NCBI GenBank assembly: GCA_937870795.1 | Contig: CALMWS010000409.1 | Location: forward strand, 1-44,516 | Origin: an uncultured Bacteroidota bacterium | GTDB taxonomy: Bacteria; Bacteroidota; Bacteroidia; Chitinophagales; Saprospiraceae | DNA length: 44,516 bases | Direction of reading: 5' to 3' | The notes under the pieces: model-generated | Seen by the model: only the letters and a program-made list of their open reading frames with translations | What the model was told of the DNA's origin: nothing | Databases searched by the model: none | Program-made: the position numbers and the translations under genes | Shown here: in pieces, positions 32,350 through 42,300 of the stretch | Layout: the number at the start of each line of letters is the position of its first letter | How positions within the stretch are numbered: position 1 is the stretch's first letter

Positions 32350-33862
32350 TTTTTACGATGGCAGCAATAGTAAGATCGAGTCCATATTCGCTGTATAGCC
32401 AAATGGGTTTTGCGCTTTGTAAATTGGTGTCAAAGCTGCCTGTAACCAGGATTTTTCTGGACTTCTGCAGTAAATTAAACCTTGCCTGGTCAAAAGTAAG
32501 CACGTGCTCCTCGGTTTTGGGAGTAGTAGTTTTTTCTCCACTCAGTGCAGCTGACCCAACACTGATCCATTCGTCGGGTCTCAGAGAAGTGAGTACATTG
32601 CCATTGAAGTCCAGAAAATCCATTTTAACTACCATGTCCATCGGGAATCGATTGGTCGTTTTGATTTTTATGGTTCCCTCTTTTACAGTAGCATAATCAT
32701 CGAGGTCAAAGTCGATGGTATCGGCAATGGTAAATTGATTGGCCTTTACTTTCATAGGCAGCTCTACGTTGACCTTTACCGAAAAGAAGGAAGCAGCTGT
32801 GTAAAAATTCTTTGTACCAACATCTCCATCAGGATTGGCCAATGCATCAAAATCATAAATTACCTGCACAACCTTGTCTTTAAACAATTCCCCTACATTG
32901 GAATTGGTGGCGTCAAAGTGAAAGACGGTATTTTTAGTTGCCCCAACTTCATTGATGGTTGGGTAATTGAAATCAATGCCTTTGTTAATGTATTCACTTT
33001 CTACATTAAACAATTTATCGCCAAGCGTTTTTACGGTCAATTGGTTGACTTTTGAACGAACAGGAAAGCCAAATGCATTATCTACGTCTAAGGTGATTTG
33101 AGGGTTTTCTATTTCAAGTCCGCCTGATTTCCATAAATCAAACAGGTTGATTTTGATGATGTCGCCTTTGATGTCAAAAGTATGATTGCCAAAATAGCCA
33201 TCGAGGTAAATAAATTTTAAAACATCAAATTTCATGGCAGCACCCGCCAATTTGATCCGATCACCATTTGGTTTGTAGGCAAGGTACCTGAATTTGATTT
33301 TGTTGTTGACGGGAAAGGCATTCCAATTAAGAAGAGATGTGGCTGTGGTTTCAATGATTCCATCGGCATCATTTGTAAAATCAAGGGTGTAGTCCTGTTC
33401 CCATACTTTACCATCCTTGTTTACAGACTCAATCAGCATCTTGACCTTAATGACTTCTTTTTCAAAATGATTAAATTTGAAGTAGATGTTGGTGTTGTCA
33501 AAAATGCCTTTGTCAATTCGGTAACTACCATTTACAGGAAGTGGCAGTTCGGCTATTGTATCGAAGATGGCAAATTCAAAAATGCCAGGTACAGGAGGAA
33601 AGATTTTACTGGCATTGTCTCGCAGAATTTCACCACTGTACAATGCAGTGATGTGTCCCTGACCATCAATCCTTATGGTGGCATCGCCTTCAGCCCTGTC
33701 TACAATATCCTGAATGCTCAATGTGCCGTAAGCTAAAGGAAGGGCCACTGTTCTTTCACTTTCTTCCAGCTCAAAATCACCGCTGTACAATGAATTGCAG
33801 GAAGGAAGATTCAGCAATGCCAACAAGCTTGAAATGTAAAAAATACTATGTTTCATCCTCAT
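32342..33862 (-). CDS. Large lipoprotein, partner of the DUF5723 barrel
   Basis: A 506-residue lipoprotein. The leader ends in LLNLPSCNS (anchor Cys at about 22). The mature part is almost all beta: LPLAYGTLSIQDIVDRAEG, three or so repeated sections with N-G turns, KVNVELPMKVKANQFTIADTIDFDLDDY and WLYSEYGLDLTIAAIVKID. I do not recognise a named family. It sits 4 nt after the beta-CASP gene and overlaps the DUF5723 gene by 8 nt, so the three are read together. The barrel-lipoprotein coupling suggests a surface or secretion-linked complex (inference). Confidence 0.72.
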   Translation of the reverse strand: MRMKHSIFYISSLLALLNLPSCNSLYSGDFELEESERTVALPLAYGTLSIQDIVDRAEGDATIRIDGQGHITALYSGEILRDNASKIFPPVPGIFEFAIFDTIAELPLPVNGSYRIDKGIFDNTNIYFKFNHFEKEVIKVKMLIESVNKDGKVWEQDYTLDFTNDADGIIETTATSLLNWNAFPVNNKIKFRYLAYKPNGDRIKLAGAAMKFDVLKFIYLDGYFGNHTFDIKGDIIKINLFDLWKSGGLEIENPQITLDVDNAFGFPVRSKVNQLTVKTLGDKLFNVESEYINKGIDFNYPTINEVGATKNTVFHFDATNSNVGELFKDKVVQVIYDFDALANPDGDVGTKNFYTAASFFSVKVNVELPMKVKANQFTIADTIDFDLDDYATVKEGTIKIKTTNRFPMDMVVKMDFLDFNGNVLTSLRPDEWISVGSAALSGEKTTTPKTEEHVLTFDQARFNLLQKSRKILVTGSFDTNLQSAKPIWLYSEYGLDLTIAAIVKID

Positions 33863-33866
33863 GATT

Positions 33867-35285
33867 TTAATTTAATTCAACTACCTGGTTTTCCGCTGGG
33901 ATTTCGATTTGATGAAAGCCTCTTTCTTGCAGATAGGCTTGAAAATGCTGCTGGGTCTCATATTCGCCATGGACCAGAAATAACTTTTTAACGGAATTTT
34001 TCTGGTTTTCAATATGATGGTACATCTCTTTTCGATCACCATGGGCAGAAAATGAATCCATTGTTTCGATCTGGGCCCTGATTTGCTTTTCTTCACCAAA
34101 TAGTTTGATGGTACTTGCACCGGATTTCAAAATGCCTCCTGGGGTGTTGGGTGAACAATATCCAACAATTAGTATGGTATTATCGGGATTTTCAATATTA
34201 TTTGATATGTGGTGTTTGACCCTTCCTGCATTGCCCATGCCTGAAGAGGAAATGATGATACAAGGCTCTTCCAGGGTATTGAGTTTTTTGGATTGTTGAA
34301 CATCGCGTATATAGATAAGCTCTTTAAAGCCGAAAGGATTGTCATCGGTCAAAAGGTATTGGTTGAGATCGTTGTCGAAACACTCGGGATGCGATCCAAA
34401 GACTTCGGTTGCATTGACCGCCAGTGGGCTGTCTACATAGACTTTTATTTTTGGAAGCATGCGTTCATTCGACATTTTATCGAGCATGTATACTATTTCC
34501 TGCGTTCTACCTACACTGAAAGCGGGTATGATCAATTTGCCCCTTCTTCGAATACACGTGTCTTTGATGATTTCCAAAAATCGTTCAGATTGCTCCGGAT
34601 TGGTTTCGTGGTCTCTGTCACCGTAGGTTGACTCGCACAACAAATATTCCACCGGGGGCAGTGGTTTTGGATCCCGGAGTATGGGTCTGTCGGGTCTGCC
34701 AATGTCGGCTGTGAAACCGAGCAACGTTTCTTTTCCTTCTTCCATAATAGAAAGGACTACGCCGGCACTGCCCAGAATGTGGCCAGCATCTACAAACATA
34801 ATTTTTACATCCTGGTGGATGTGTCCCCAGGTATCGTAACTAAAGGTTGTAAAACGATTCATCACCGGGGTGATGTCCTTTTGTGTATAAAGAGGGGTTC
34901 TAAGTTTTAACTTTTCGTGGCTGTGTTTGCTTTTTTTTATGAGTCGGGCATTGTAATATTCTGCATCTTTTTCCTGGATCATGGCACTGTCGAGCAGCAT
35001 GATGGCGCATAAACTTCTGGTGGCATGGGTGGAATAGATCTTTCCCTTGAAGCCGTCTTTCACCAACTTTGGCACCCTTCCTGTATGGTCGATGTGGGCA
35101 TGAGACAAAATCAAAATATCCACTTCTCTTGGATCAAAGTGCCAATGATTGTTACGATCAAAATCACCTGCATCTTCACCCTGGAACAAACCACAATCTA
35201 AAAGTATTTTGGTGCCGTTGTTTAAGGTCAGTAAATGACAACTTCCGGTGACGTGCCTTGCAGCTCCACAAAATCTGATTTGCAT
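33867..35285 (-). CDS. MBL-fold beta-CASP ribonuclease-like protein
   Basis: A 472-residue metallo-beta-lactamase/beta-CASP hydrolase of the CPSF73/Ysh1-like bacterial group. The metal site SHAHIDHTGRVP supplies His62, His64, Asp66 and His67. Further motifs are FVDAGHILGSAGVVL (motif 3), FTADIGRPDRPIL (motif 4), then beta-CASP motifs CIIISSSGMGNAGRVKHHI and DSFSAHGDRKEMYHHI, and FLVHGEYETQQHF. These enzymes cut or trim RNA in the cytoplasm. The length fits the short KH-less bacterial form. A near-consensus TATCTTTA lies upstream. Confidence 0.93.
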   Translation of the reverse strand: MQIRFCGAARHVTGSCHLLTLNNGTKILLDCGLFQGEDAGDFDRNNHWHFDPREVDILILSHAHIDHTGRVPKLVKDGFKGKIYSTHATRSLCAIMLLDSAMIQEKDAEYYNARLIKKSKHSHEKLKLRTPLYTQKDITPVMNRFTTFSYDTWGHIHQDVKIMFVDAGHILGSAGVVLSIMEEGKETLLGFTADIGRPDRPILRDPKPLPPVEYLLCESTYGDRDHETNPEQSERFLEIIKDTCIRRRGKLIIPAFSVGRTQEIVYMLDKMSNERMLPKIKVYVDSPLAVNATEVFGSHPECFDNDLNQYLLTDDNPFGFKELIYIRDVQQSKKLNTLEEPCIIISSSGMGNAGRVKHHISNNIENPDNTILIVGYCSPNTPGGILKSGASTIKLFGEEKQIRAQIETMDSFSAHGDRKEMYHHIENQKNSVKKLFLVHGEYETQQHFQAYLQERGFHQIEIPAENQVVELN

Positions 35286-35362
35286 ACCTACGATTTTGGG
35301 TAAAGATAATACTTAATTCAATATAATGTTATTTGATATGTAATTAACAATGAATCAAAAAA

Positions 35363-36841
35363 TTATAACATTAAATTGGCATTATTTCGATGCTTTAGTG
35401 CCACGAAAACGCCGTTTGTCCAGCCAAAGCCATCTTGCACTGGATACTCACCACCTCCCCCCGGTAGGTCTGTGTTTTGAACATTGTATTTTTCGAGCAT
35501 TTTTCCGGTTTGTCTGTATATTTTTTGATTGAGACCCAACCATCTGTCGGCAATGTCATTGGCTTCATCATACATGCCATAATTTTGTAACCCTTTCACG
35601 GCTATCCATTGGAGAGGCGCCCATCCATTGGGGGCATCCCATTGTTGCCCGCTCACTGTGGCCGTGGTAAGCAAACCACCGTCGGCTAGCAGATGATTAA
35701 GCGCAACCTTTGCCGTTATATTAGCTTCTTCTGCTGTGCAGAGATTGACAAACAGGGGGACCATGGCAGCTGCGGTGACCTTGGATGTAATCATATTGGC
35801 TTTCAGGTCATAATCGAACCATCCTTCATTCCAACAATACCTTTGCATGGCTTCTTTTCTTGCCTCTGCCTTTTTATCATAAATGCTGGCTTTTTCTCCT
35901 TCATGCTGCAAGCGGTACAAATTCGCAATAATGGTTTCTGCTTTAAACAGTAAAGCATTTAAATCAACAGGTATCAAATCATGGGTCCTTATGGTGTGCA
36001 GGTCGTTTGCTTCATCCATCCAGCGCCAGCTGAAATCCCAGCCGGATTCACACGCGGATCTAAGGTGAAGGAAAAGAGTATCTTCATCTTCAACTTCTGC
36101 TGCCAGATGCTGGTCATCCCGATACATTTCAATGCGTGGGCTAGCACTATTATCTGCATATCTGTTTAAAACATGGTGGCCGTCCACAGTCACGCTCCTT
36201 GGTGGTTTCATCCAGAAATTGTATTCTGATACCAAAGCTGGTAGATAAGGCAAACCAGCTTCTTGTCCTTTGAATTCCATAAGTAGTTCCACCATCATGG
36301 CAAAAAATGGGGGCTGGGATCTGGACAAGAAATAGCTTCTGTTGCCATTTGGAATAAAACCATACTGATGAATGAAAAAATCAAAATTTTTAATCATGCC
36401 CTCGATCACTCCATGATGTCCGTGAGCTGCCAATCCCAGCATTGTGAAATAACTATCCCAGTAATATATTTCATTGAACCTACCGCCGGGAACTATGTAA
36501 TCAAATGGAAGTGAGATCAAAGAGGAACCGGGAACTACCTCAAAATTACCTTTCCTCAACAAATGTGACCATAAATTTCGGATGTGTTCTTCAGCATCTT
36601 CGTACAAGCTAAATCTTACGCTTTCTTCTTCTGCGGCAAAAGTAAAATGGGTTTCCACAAATTTTTTAACGCCGGTTTCTGATTTATCAGCCAGCAATTG
36701 CCATTGTGCAGCTAATTCTTCTGGATTGTGAAGAGGGAGAGCGTCGGCCCATACTTTTCCATCCTTAAACAACTCATACCGATGGACAAGTTGGAACAAT
36801 TCGGGCAGGGACTCATAAAACGGAGTGGCTGTTGGCGACAT
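35363..36841 (-). CDS. treF: Alpha,alpha-trehalase, glycoside hydrolase family 37 (cytoplasmic)
   Basis: A 492-residue enzyme that hydrolyses trehalose to two glucose molecules. Signatures: PGGRFNEIYYWDSYFTMLGL and QWDAPNGWAPLQW. The catalytic acid is Asp269 (ESGWDFSWRW) and the base is Glu450 (LEKYNVQ); GGGGEYPVQDGFGWTNGV follows as expected. There is no signal peptide from the ATG at 36841, so it should act in the cytoplasm. The longer frame from 36937 would cross the promoter element at 36863-36870 and is rejected. It is divergent from an MFS transporter gene, which may import the sugar. Confidence 0.94.
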   Translation of the reverse strand: MSPTATPFYESLPELFQLVHRYELFKDGKVWADALPLHNPEELAAQWQLLADKSETGVKKFVETHFTFAAEEESVRFSLYEDAEEHIRNLWSHLLRKGNFEVVPGSSLISLPFDYIVPGGRFNEIYYWDSYFTMLGLAAHGHHGVIEGMIKNFDFFIHQYGFIPNGNRSYFLSRSQPPFFAMMVELLMEFKGQEAGLPYLPALVSEYNFWMKPPRSVTVDGHHVLNRYADNSASPRIEMYRDDQHLAAEVEDEDTLFLHLRSACESGWDFSWRWMDEANDLHTIRTHDLIPVDLNALLFKAETIIANLYRLQHEGEKASIYDKKAEARKEAMQRYCWNEGWFDYDLKANMITSKVTAAAMVPLFVNLCTAEEANITAKVALNHLLADGGLLTTATVSGQQWDAPNGWAPLQWIAVKGLQNYGMYDEANDIADRWLGLNQKIYRQTGKMLEKYNVQNTDLPGGGGEYPVQDGFGWTNGVFVALKHRNNANLML

Positions 36842-36862
36842 GGCTGTGAGTTTGGTTGAATA

Positions 36863-36870
36863 CAAAGATA
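36863..36870 (-). promoter_or_regulatory. -7 promoter element TATCTTTG of the trehalase gene
   Basis: Exact TAnnTTTG match on the minus strand, 21 nt before the ATG at 36841, inside the 87-bp divergent region shared with the MFS gene. Confidence 0.55.
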
Positions 36871-36928
36871 GACAATGTGTCATTAGATTGTCAGCTAAAC
36901 ATTTTATCTTGCGGAAAAATAGCAGGGT

Positions 36929-38167
36929 ATGGACCACAGTTTACGACTCAAATTTTCATTGTATCTCAATTACTTTGTTTTCGCCATTTTGCTCAACAGC
37001 GTAGGCATTGTGATTTTGAAATCCATATCAGTTTATAAGGTACATGAAGTGAAGGCAAGTGAACTTGAGTTGTTCAAAGACCTGCCGATTGCATTGGTTT
37101 CCTTAAGTATTGCTTCATTTTTACCAAGATTGGGCTATAAAAAGGCAATGCTTTTTGGTCTGGCATTGGTTGCACTGGGCTGCATCATTATGCCCTTGGG
37201 AAGTTCGTTTACTGCGGCCAGAATTTTATTTTTATTAGTTGGCACAGCCTTCGCGCTGATCAAGGTAAGTGTGTATTCAATGATTGGCATGGTCACTCAA
37301 AATGATAGAGAACACAGCGCACTCATGAGTAGCATTGAAGGTGTTTTTATGTTTGGCATAGCAATAGCCTATTTTTTATTTCCAGCTTTTAATGTGGAAG
37401 GAGATGATGCGGCATGGCTTAGGGTTTATTGGCTGTTGGCAGCATTGTCAATGTTGGCTTTTGTTTTTTTGTGGTTTACCAAAGAAACAGCTCAGGCCGA
37501 AATTCCTGGTGCAAACTTTGAGGATGATCTTGTTCAAATGATCAAACTAATGGCGCGTTTGCTAGTATTAGTGTTTGTGATTTCAGCTTTTTTGTTTGTA
37601 ATGATTGAACAAGGTATTATGACCTGGCTACCTACCTTCAATAAAAAGGTTCTTCATTTACCTGAAAACATTAGTATTATGATGGCCAGTATTTTATCCA
37701 TAAGTCTGGGTATTGGGCGTTTGTTGGCGGGTTATTTTTCTTCCAAATACGGCTGGAACAAAGTGTTGCTGGTTTGCCTCGCGGCTGCCATGTCGGTTGT
37801 TGTTTTTATTTTGCCAAAGACGGTAAATGCAGGCTCTATGCAAATTAATGACTTTAGCGACCTGCCCTGGATAGCGTTTGCATTTCCGCTTGTTGGCTTA
37901 TTTATCGCTCCCATTTATCCTTTGCTCAATTCAGCCGTTTTGAGTGCATTGCCCAAAAAATTGCACAGTCCCATGACGGGATTAATTGTAATATTTTCTG
38001 CCATTGGAGGAACCCTTGGCAGCCGAATGATAGGGTATCTTTTTAAAAATTTGGGGGCAGACCAGGCATTTTACTACACCCTTATACCCATGACGGTATT
38101 GGCAGTTTGTGTTGTAGCGTTAAAACAACTTACAATTAATCAGGATGGTTCCTACCATCAATCGTAG
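36929..38167 (+). CDS. MFS transporter
   Basis: A 412-residue inner-membrane carrier with about 12 membrane helices. The loop after TM2 has ASFLPRLGYKKAMLFGL (G-x-x-x-D/R-R/K-x-G-like), and the second half repeats it as GRLLAGYFSSKYGWNKVLL, both typical of the major facilitator superfamily. The general look (MDHSLRLKFSLYLNYFVFAILLNSVG) fits the FucP/NarK-like sugar porter side, but the substrate is not readable. Divergent placement 87 bp from trehalase suggests trehalose, glucose or another disaccharide (inference). Its last ten bases overlap the convergent lipoprotein gene. Confidence 0.88.
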   Translation: MDHSLRLKFSLYLNYFVFAILLNSVGIVILKSISVYKVHEVKASELELFKDLPIALVSLSIASFLPRLGYKKAMLFGLALVALGCIIMPLGSSFTAARILFLLVGTAFALIKVSVYSMIGMVTQNDREHSALMSSIEGVFMFGIAIAYFLFPAFNVEGDDAAWLRVYWLLAALSMLAFVFLWFTKETAQAEIPGANFEDDLVQMIKLMARLLVLVFVISAFLFVMIEQGIMTWLPTFNKKVLHLPENISIMMASILSISLGIGRLLAGYFSSKYGWNKVLLVCLAAAMSVVVFILPKTVNAGSMQINDFSDLPWIAFAFPLVGLFIAPIYPLLNSAVLSALPKKLHSPMTGLIVIFSAIGGTLGSRMIGYLFKNLGADQAFYYTLIPMTVLAVCVVALKQLTINQDGSYHQS

Positions 38168-39258
38168 TAATTGACCACCTGATTAAACAGATCTTCTAAA
38201 AGGTCGTCAATTATATCGTCTTTGTCGAGGGTTGGCCTGGAATAATTTTTATATTCTGAAGGTATTGCCTCCCTGTCTCCCGACAACCGATACTCATAGA
38301 GGTCTATGCTCTTGGAAGCATCAAAAGTGCGGTAGTCTGCATCACAAGCTGCGGTTTCTTTCCTTACTTCTGATTTGATTTCCCAGTTAAAGTCAAATCG
38401 GGTTTTTTCAACAATAACTTGCCCTCGAAGTATCTTATAAACAGGTGTCTTGATGATATTACCTTTGTCATCCTTTGTGGTGGTATAACCATCTTCAACT
38501 TTTTTCTCAAAACTTTTGGTTTCTGTTGATGTGTGTTTTGATTCTCTCAAATCCCTGAAATTTAATTCAATCACACAGTCGCATGGCTTGCATTGACCTT
38601 CTGTGTAGAACTTTTTATAAGTACTGCCCTTATTTGATAATTTTGAGAATTGACTTTTAATCTCCCACGATTCCCCAATGTTGAAACCATGATCAATGTC
38701 AAACTGGTAATGATAGATGGCCAATTCTAACGATTTTTCAAGCAGACTCTTGGTTTCTTTGTATTTTTTTTGACTATCATAGGATATAAGATCAAGAAAG
38801 GTTTCATAGGCAAGTCTCGCTTCTTTTTTATCCTTTTTTACCCTGGCAGTGTCATAGTGATCAATGCCTTTATCGTAAAGTGCTGAGCAGATTTCGTCTT
38901 CCAATAAATCCGTATGCTTGTCGAGTTTTGCCTTTTTTTCTATATTGGTAGATTCAAGATAGGATTTAGCTTCTGTTGCCAGCACCAAAAAATTATCACA
39001 ATCGCTGAACAGTTTTTTCAGCATTTTGAGATCCAGTTTGGCACGGTCTTCAAAACGGTTATTGAGCTCAAGGTACCTCTTGTCAAAGGCATTGTTGAGC
39101 AGTGTTTTGTTCTGTTTGAAATCTTTTTCTGCTTTGAGATCTTTCAAACTTTTTTGAATGGCACTTTCGTAATCACCTTTTTGATAGGCTTCTTTGGCTG
39201 AGGTGCATGCAATGACAGATAGCAAAACAGCAAAGCCCATAAATTTGAAATACCTCAT
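38158..39258 (-). CDS. Lipoprotein with helical N-terminal half and CxPCDC motif
   Basis: A 366-residue lipoprotein. The leader ends in LLSVIACTS (anchor Cys at about 18), followed by a TPR-like start (AKEAYQKGDYESAIQKSLKDL) and long Lys/Glu-rich helices to about residue 190. A beta-rich second half holds QCKPCDCVIELNFRDL and paired strands such as VYKILRGQVIVEKTRFDFNWEIKS. The end is very acidic (LDKDDIIDDLLEDLF). I recognise no named family. It has its own promoter element and does not appear to be part of the efflux operon upstream (54-bp gap). Confidence 0.75.
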   Translation of the reverse strand: MRYFKFMGFAVLLSVIACTSAKEAYQKGDYESAIQKSLKDLKAEKDFKQNKTLLNNAFDKRYLELNNRFEDRAKLDLKMLKKLFSDCDNFLVLATEAKSYLESTNIEKKAKLDKHTDLLEDEICSALYDKGIDHYDTARVKKDKKEARLAYETFLDLISYDSQKKYKETKSLLEKSLELAIYHYQFDIDHGFNIGESWEIKSQFSKLSNKGSTYKKFYTEGQCKPCDCVIELNFRDLRESKHTSTETKSFEKKVEDGYTTTKDDKGNIIKTPVYKILRGQVIVEKTRFDFNWEIKSEVRKETAACDADYRTFDASKSIDLYEYRLSGDREAIPSEYKNYSRPTLDKDDIIDDLLEDLFNQVVNYYD

Positions 39259-39272
39259 TTTATTGCTTTTTA

Positions 39273-39280
39273 CAAAGTTA
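39273..39280 (-). promoter_or_regulatory. -7 promoter element TAACTTTG
   Basis: Exact TAnnTTTG match on the minus strand, 14 nt before the ATG at 39258, in the gap after the RND pump gene. Confidence 0.5.
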
Positions 39281-39312
39281 TCTCAAATTCATGGGAGCTG
39301 ATTGTTTTTTTG

Positions 39313-42300
39313 CTAATTTAATTGATCGCGATCTGTATCATCCTGCTTTTCAATTTGTGGAGGAATGAGGTAATACAGCACCGGTGTCACCAATCGACTG
39401 AGCAAGGTGCTGGATATCAAACCTCCAATGAGTACAATCGCCAGTGGGCTGATCAAAGGCGAATGCTCCAATACCAATGGGGTCATTCCTCCTATAGCAG
39501 TAAGTGAGGTTAACAGGATAGGTAAAAAGCGCGTTTCAGCACCATCCATTACCGCTTCGTAAAGCCCCATGCCTTTTTCTCTAAGTGCATTGGTATAATC
39601 GACCATCAAAATAGAATTTTTAATTTCTATTCCAGCCAAAGCAATGATGCCAACTGTGGCTACAAATGAAAGGGTTTCTCCCGCAAACCACAAGGCCATC
39701 AACGCTCCAATGACACCCATAGGTATAACGCTCAATACAATAAGCGTGGATTTGAATGTTCTGAATTCCAAAATCAGAATGGCAAGCAGACCAAATACCG
39801 TCAAAATGATAATGGTGCCTAATCCTCCGAAAGATTCCTGGCGGGATTCAACTTCACCCGCAGCCATGAGGCGGTAGGATTTGGGTAGTTTCAATTCTTG
39901 TTCCAGTTTTGCAAGAAGGGTAGAAGTCAACTTATCGGTATTATAGCCTTCGGATACAAAACTACTCACCAGCGCATATCGTTCTTTGTTGAAGTGTCTG
40001 ATCACGGGTGCTGAAGGTTGGAAGCCTATACTGGCAATATTTTTAAGAGGCACAAGTGCACCGCTGGCGGCACTCACCTGAATGCGATCAAAATTTTCAA
40101 TCGGGTTGAGTGTATTGTCTTTGATCGACAAAACGATGGCATGCTCATCTCCTTCACCGGTGCGCAACTTGCCTATTTCAAGGCCTGCTATCGACATCCT
40201 GACCGTGCGGGCCAATTCTGCGCCATTGATACCATAGAGTCCTGCTTTGTCTTTGTCAACGTTTACTCCGATGTCGGTCTTTTCAAAACGCAGATCATTT
40301 TTTACATAAAGAGTACCTGGTGTTTTTTTAAATATTGCTTCCACATTGCTTGCCAAAGTTTTAAGTGTATCAAGATTGGACCCCAGTATTCTGATTTCAA
40401 TGGGAGCGCTAATAGGGGTGCCTTGCTGAAAACGCCTCACCTGCACCTTTGCTCCGGATATTTGAGATAAATCATCACGCAGCTTACTTTCCAGTTTTTG
40501 GATTTGTGGTACAGTAGCCTTATCTTCCATAAAAACTACCAATTGGGCTATGTTGTCGGCATTTTGCTTTTGAAATTCATTGTAGTAAATCCGGGGATTG
40601 CCTTTTCCTACATTGGAACTCAGATTTTTTACTTCCCCTAACGAAAGAATGTATTTTTCGATTTTGGCAGTGATACTATTTGTATGCTGTAGAGAGGAAC
40701 CTGGTTCTGTCTCTACTTCAACCAGGATGATGGGTTTTTCACTCGAAGGGAACAAACTGAAACCTATTACCGGTACTATGAGAAGGGAAAGACCAAAAAT
40801 AAAGGATGCCCCTACTAATGATTTTACTGGATGGGCTATGCACCATTTCAGGAGATTTTGGTAAGGAGTGTTGATGTAGGTTTTAAATGCTCTGAAGAAA
40901 AAATTCCCTTCACTGTGTGAATCCTTTTCGTGTGCTTTTAACAATATACTGGATAAAAATGGAATGATGGTCAAAGACACAAAAAGGGATGAAAGCACCG
41001 TGACCATTACCGCCATAGGCAACGAACGTATAAAATCTCCAGAACCTTCAGGCATGTTGGCCAAAGGCAAAAATGACAGGATGAGGGTTGCTGTACATCC
41101 AATAATGGCCACTACAATATGAGAGGTGGCTGATACAGCTGCAGCCTTGGCCGAAATGCCACCCCGCATGTACCGTTCAATATTTTCTACAACCACAATG
41201 GAATCATCCACCAGTAAACCCAAAGCTATAACCATGCCCACTATACTCAATTGATTGAGCGTGTAGCCCATCAGATCGAGCATAAATAAGCCAATGCTCA
41301 ATGATAAAGGGATGGAAATCATAACCACTATGGATGCTCTCGTACCCAAAGGCAGGAGTGTTAGCAGGACTAAAAAAATGGCGATGGCAAAATCTTTACC
41401 CAAACCGGAAAGCCTGTTTTTTACACCCACTTCCTGATCAAATGCCTGACTGATTTGAATGTCTTTTGACAAACTTTTTTCAAAAGATGTAAGAACATCA
41501 GCCAATTGCTTTCTTAACTCAATGATATTTCGTTTGTCCTTCATTGCAGTAATAACCCAAACGGATCTTTTGCCATTTTGCCGGGCAATATGATCCGCGT
41601 CTTCATGGTCCCAATAGATGTTGGCCACATCTTTTAGCTTGGTGATTCTACCTTCCGGGGTAGATTTAACCACCATTTCTGCTACTTCTTTCAGGTCATT
41701 GAATTCCGAATTGGTCTTGATATTGAATTTTCTTTTACCAAGGTCCATATCACCTCCGGGTATGTTGAGATTGTTGGCCTGTATGAGGCCAATGACTTGA
41801 TTTAAAGCGATGTTGTAGAGTCCGAGTTTTTGCAAATCGAGTTCTACTTTTAGGGTTTGTTCTGGTATGCCCTGAATTTCCACCCATTTTACATCTTTAA
41901 TTCTCTCTATATCTTTTTCCAATCTTTCTGCTTCTTCTTTTAACGATGTAAATGAAGCGGTTTCTGATACAAGGGCTGTCTGGAGTATGGCTACGTCGCT
42001 GCTTGAAGCTCGTTTAACATCAAGTCTGATAATGCCATCCGGTAATTCAGGTCTGATCTTGTTTATTTCTCTTATGACATCATTGTTTTTGGTTTCAACG
42101 TCTACGTCGTAGGTAAATTCAACCAGCATTACCAGTAAACCGTCGTTGATGGTGCTGGTAATTTTTTTAATGTCGCCCAGTTGATATAATTCTTCTTCAA
42201 TGGGCTCAGCTACCAATTGTTCCATATCGGCAGGAGTAGTACCGGGGTACACAGCGATGATGGAAAAGATGGGTGCTCCAAAAGGTGGATCTTCAGCACG

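Noticed and set aside
36842-36937. N-terminal extension of the trehalase frame
   Set aside because: It crosses a perfect promoter element and overlaps the divergent MFS gene; GH37 homology begins after the ATG at 36841.
40018-40470. 150-codon plus-strand ORF opposite the RND pump
   Set aside because: Shadow of the pump gene; no start context or family motif.
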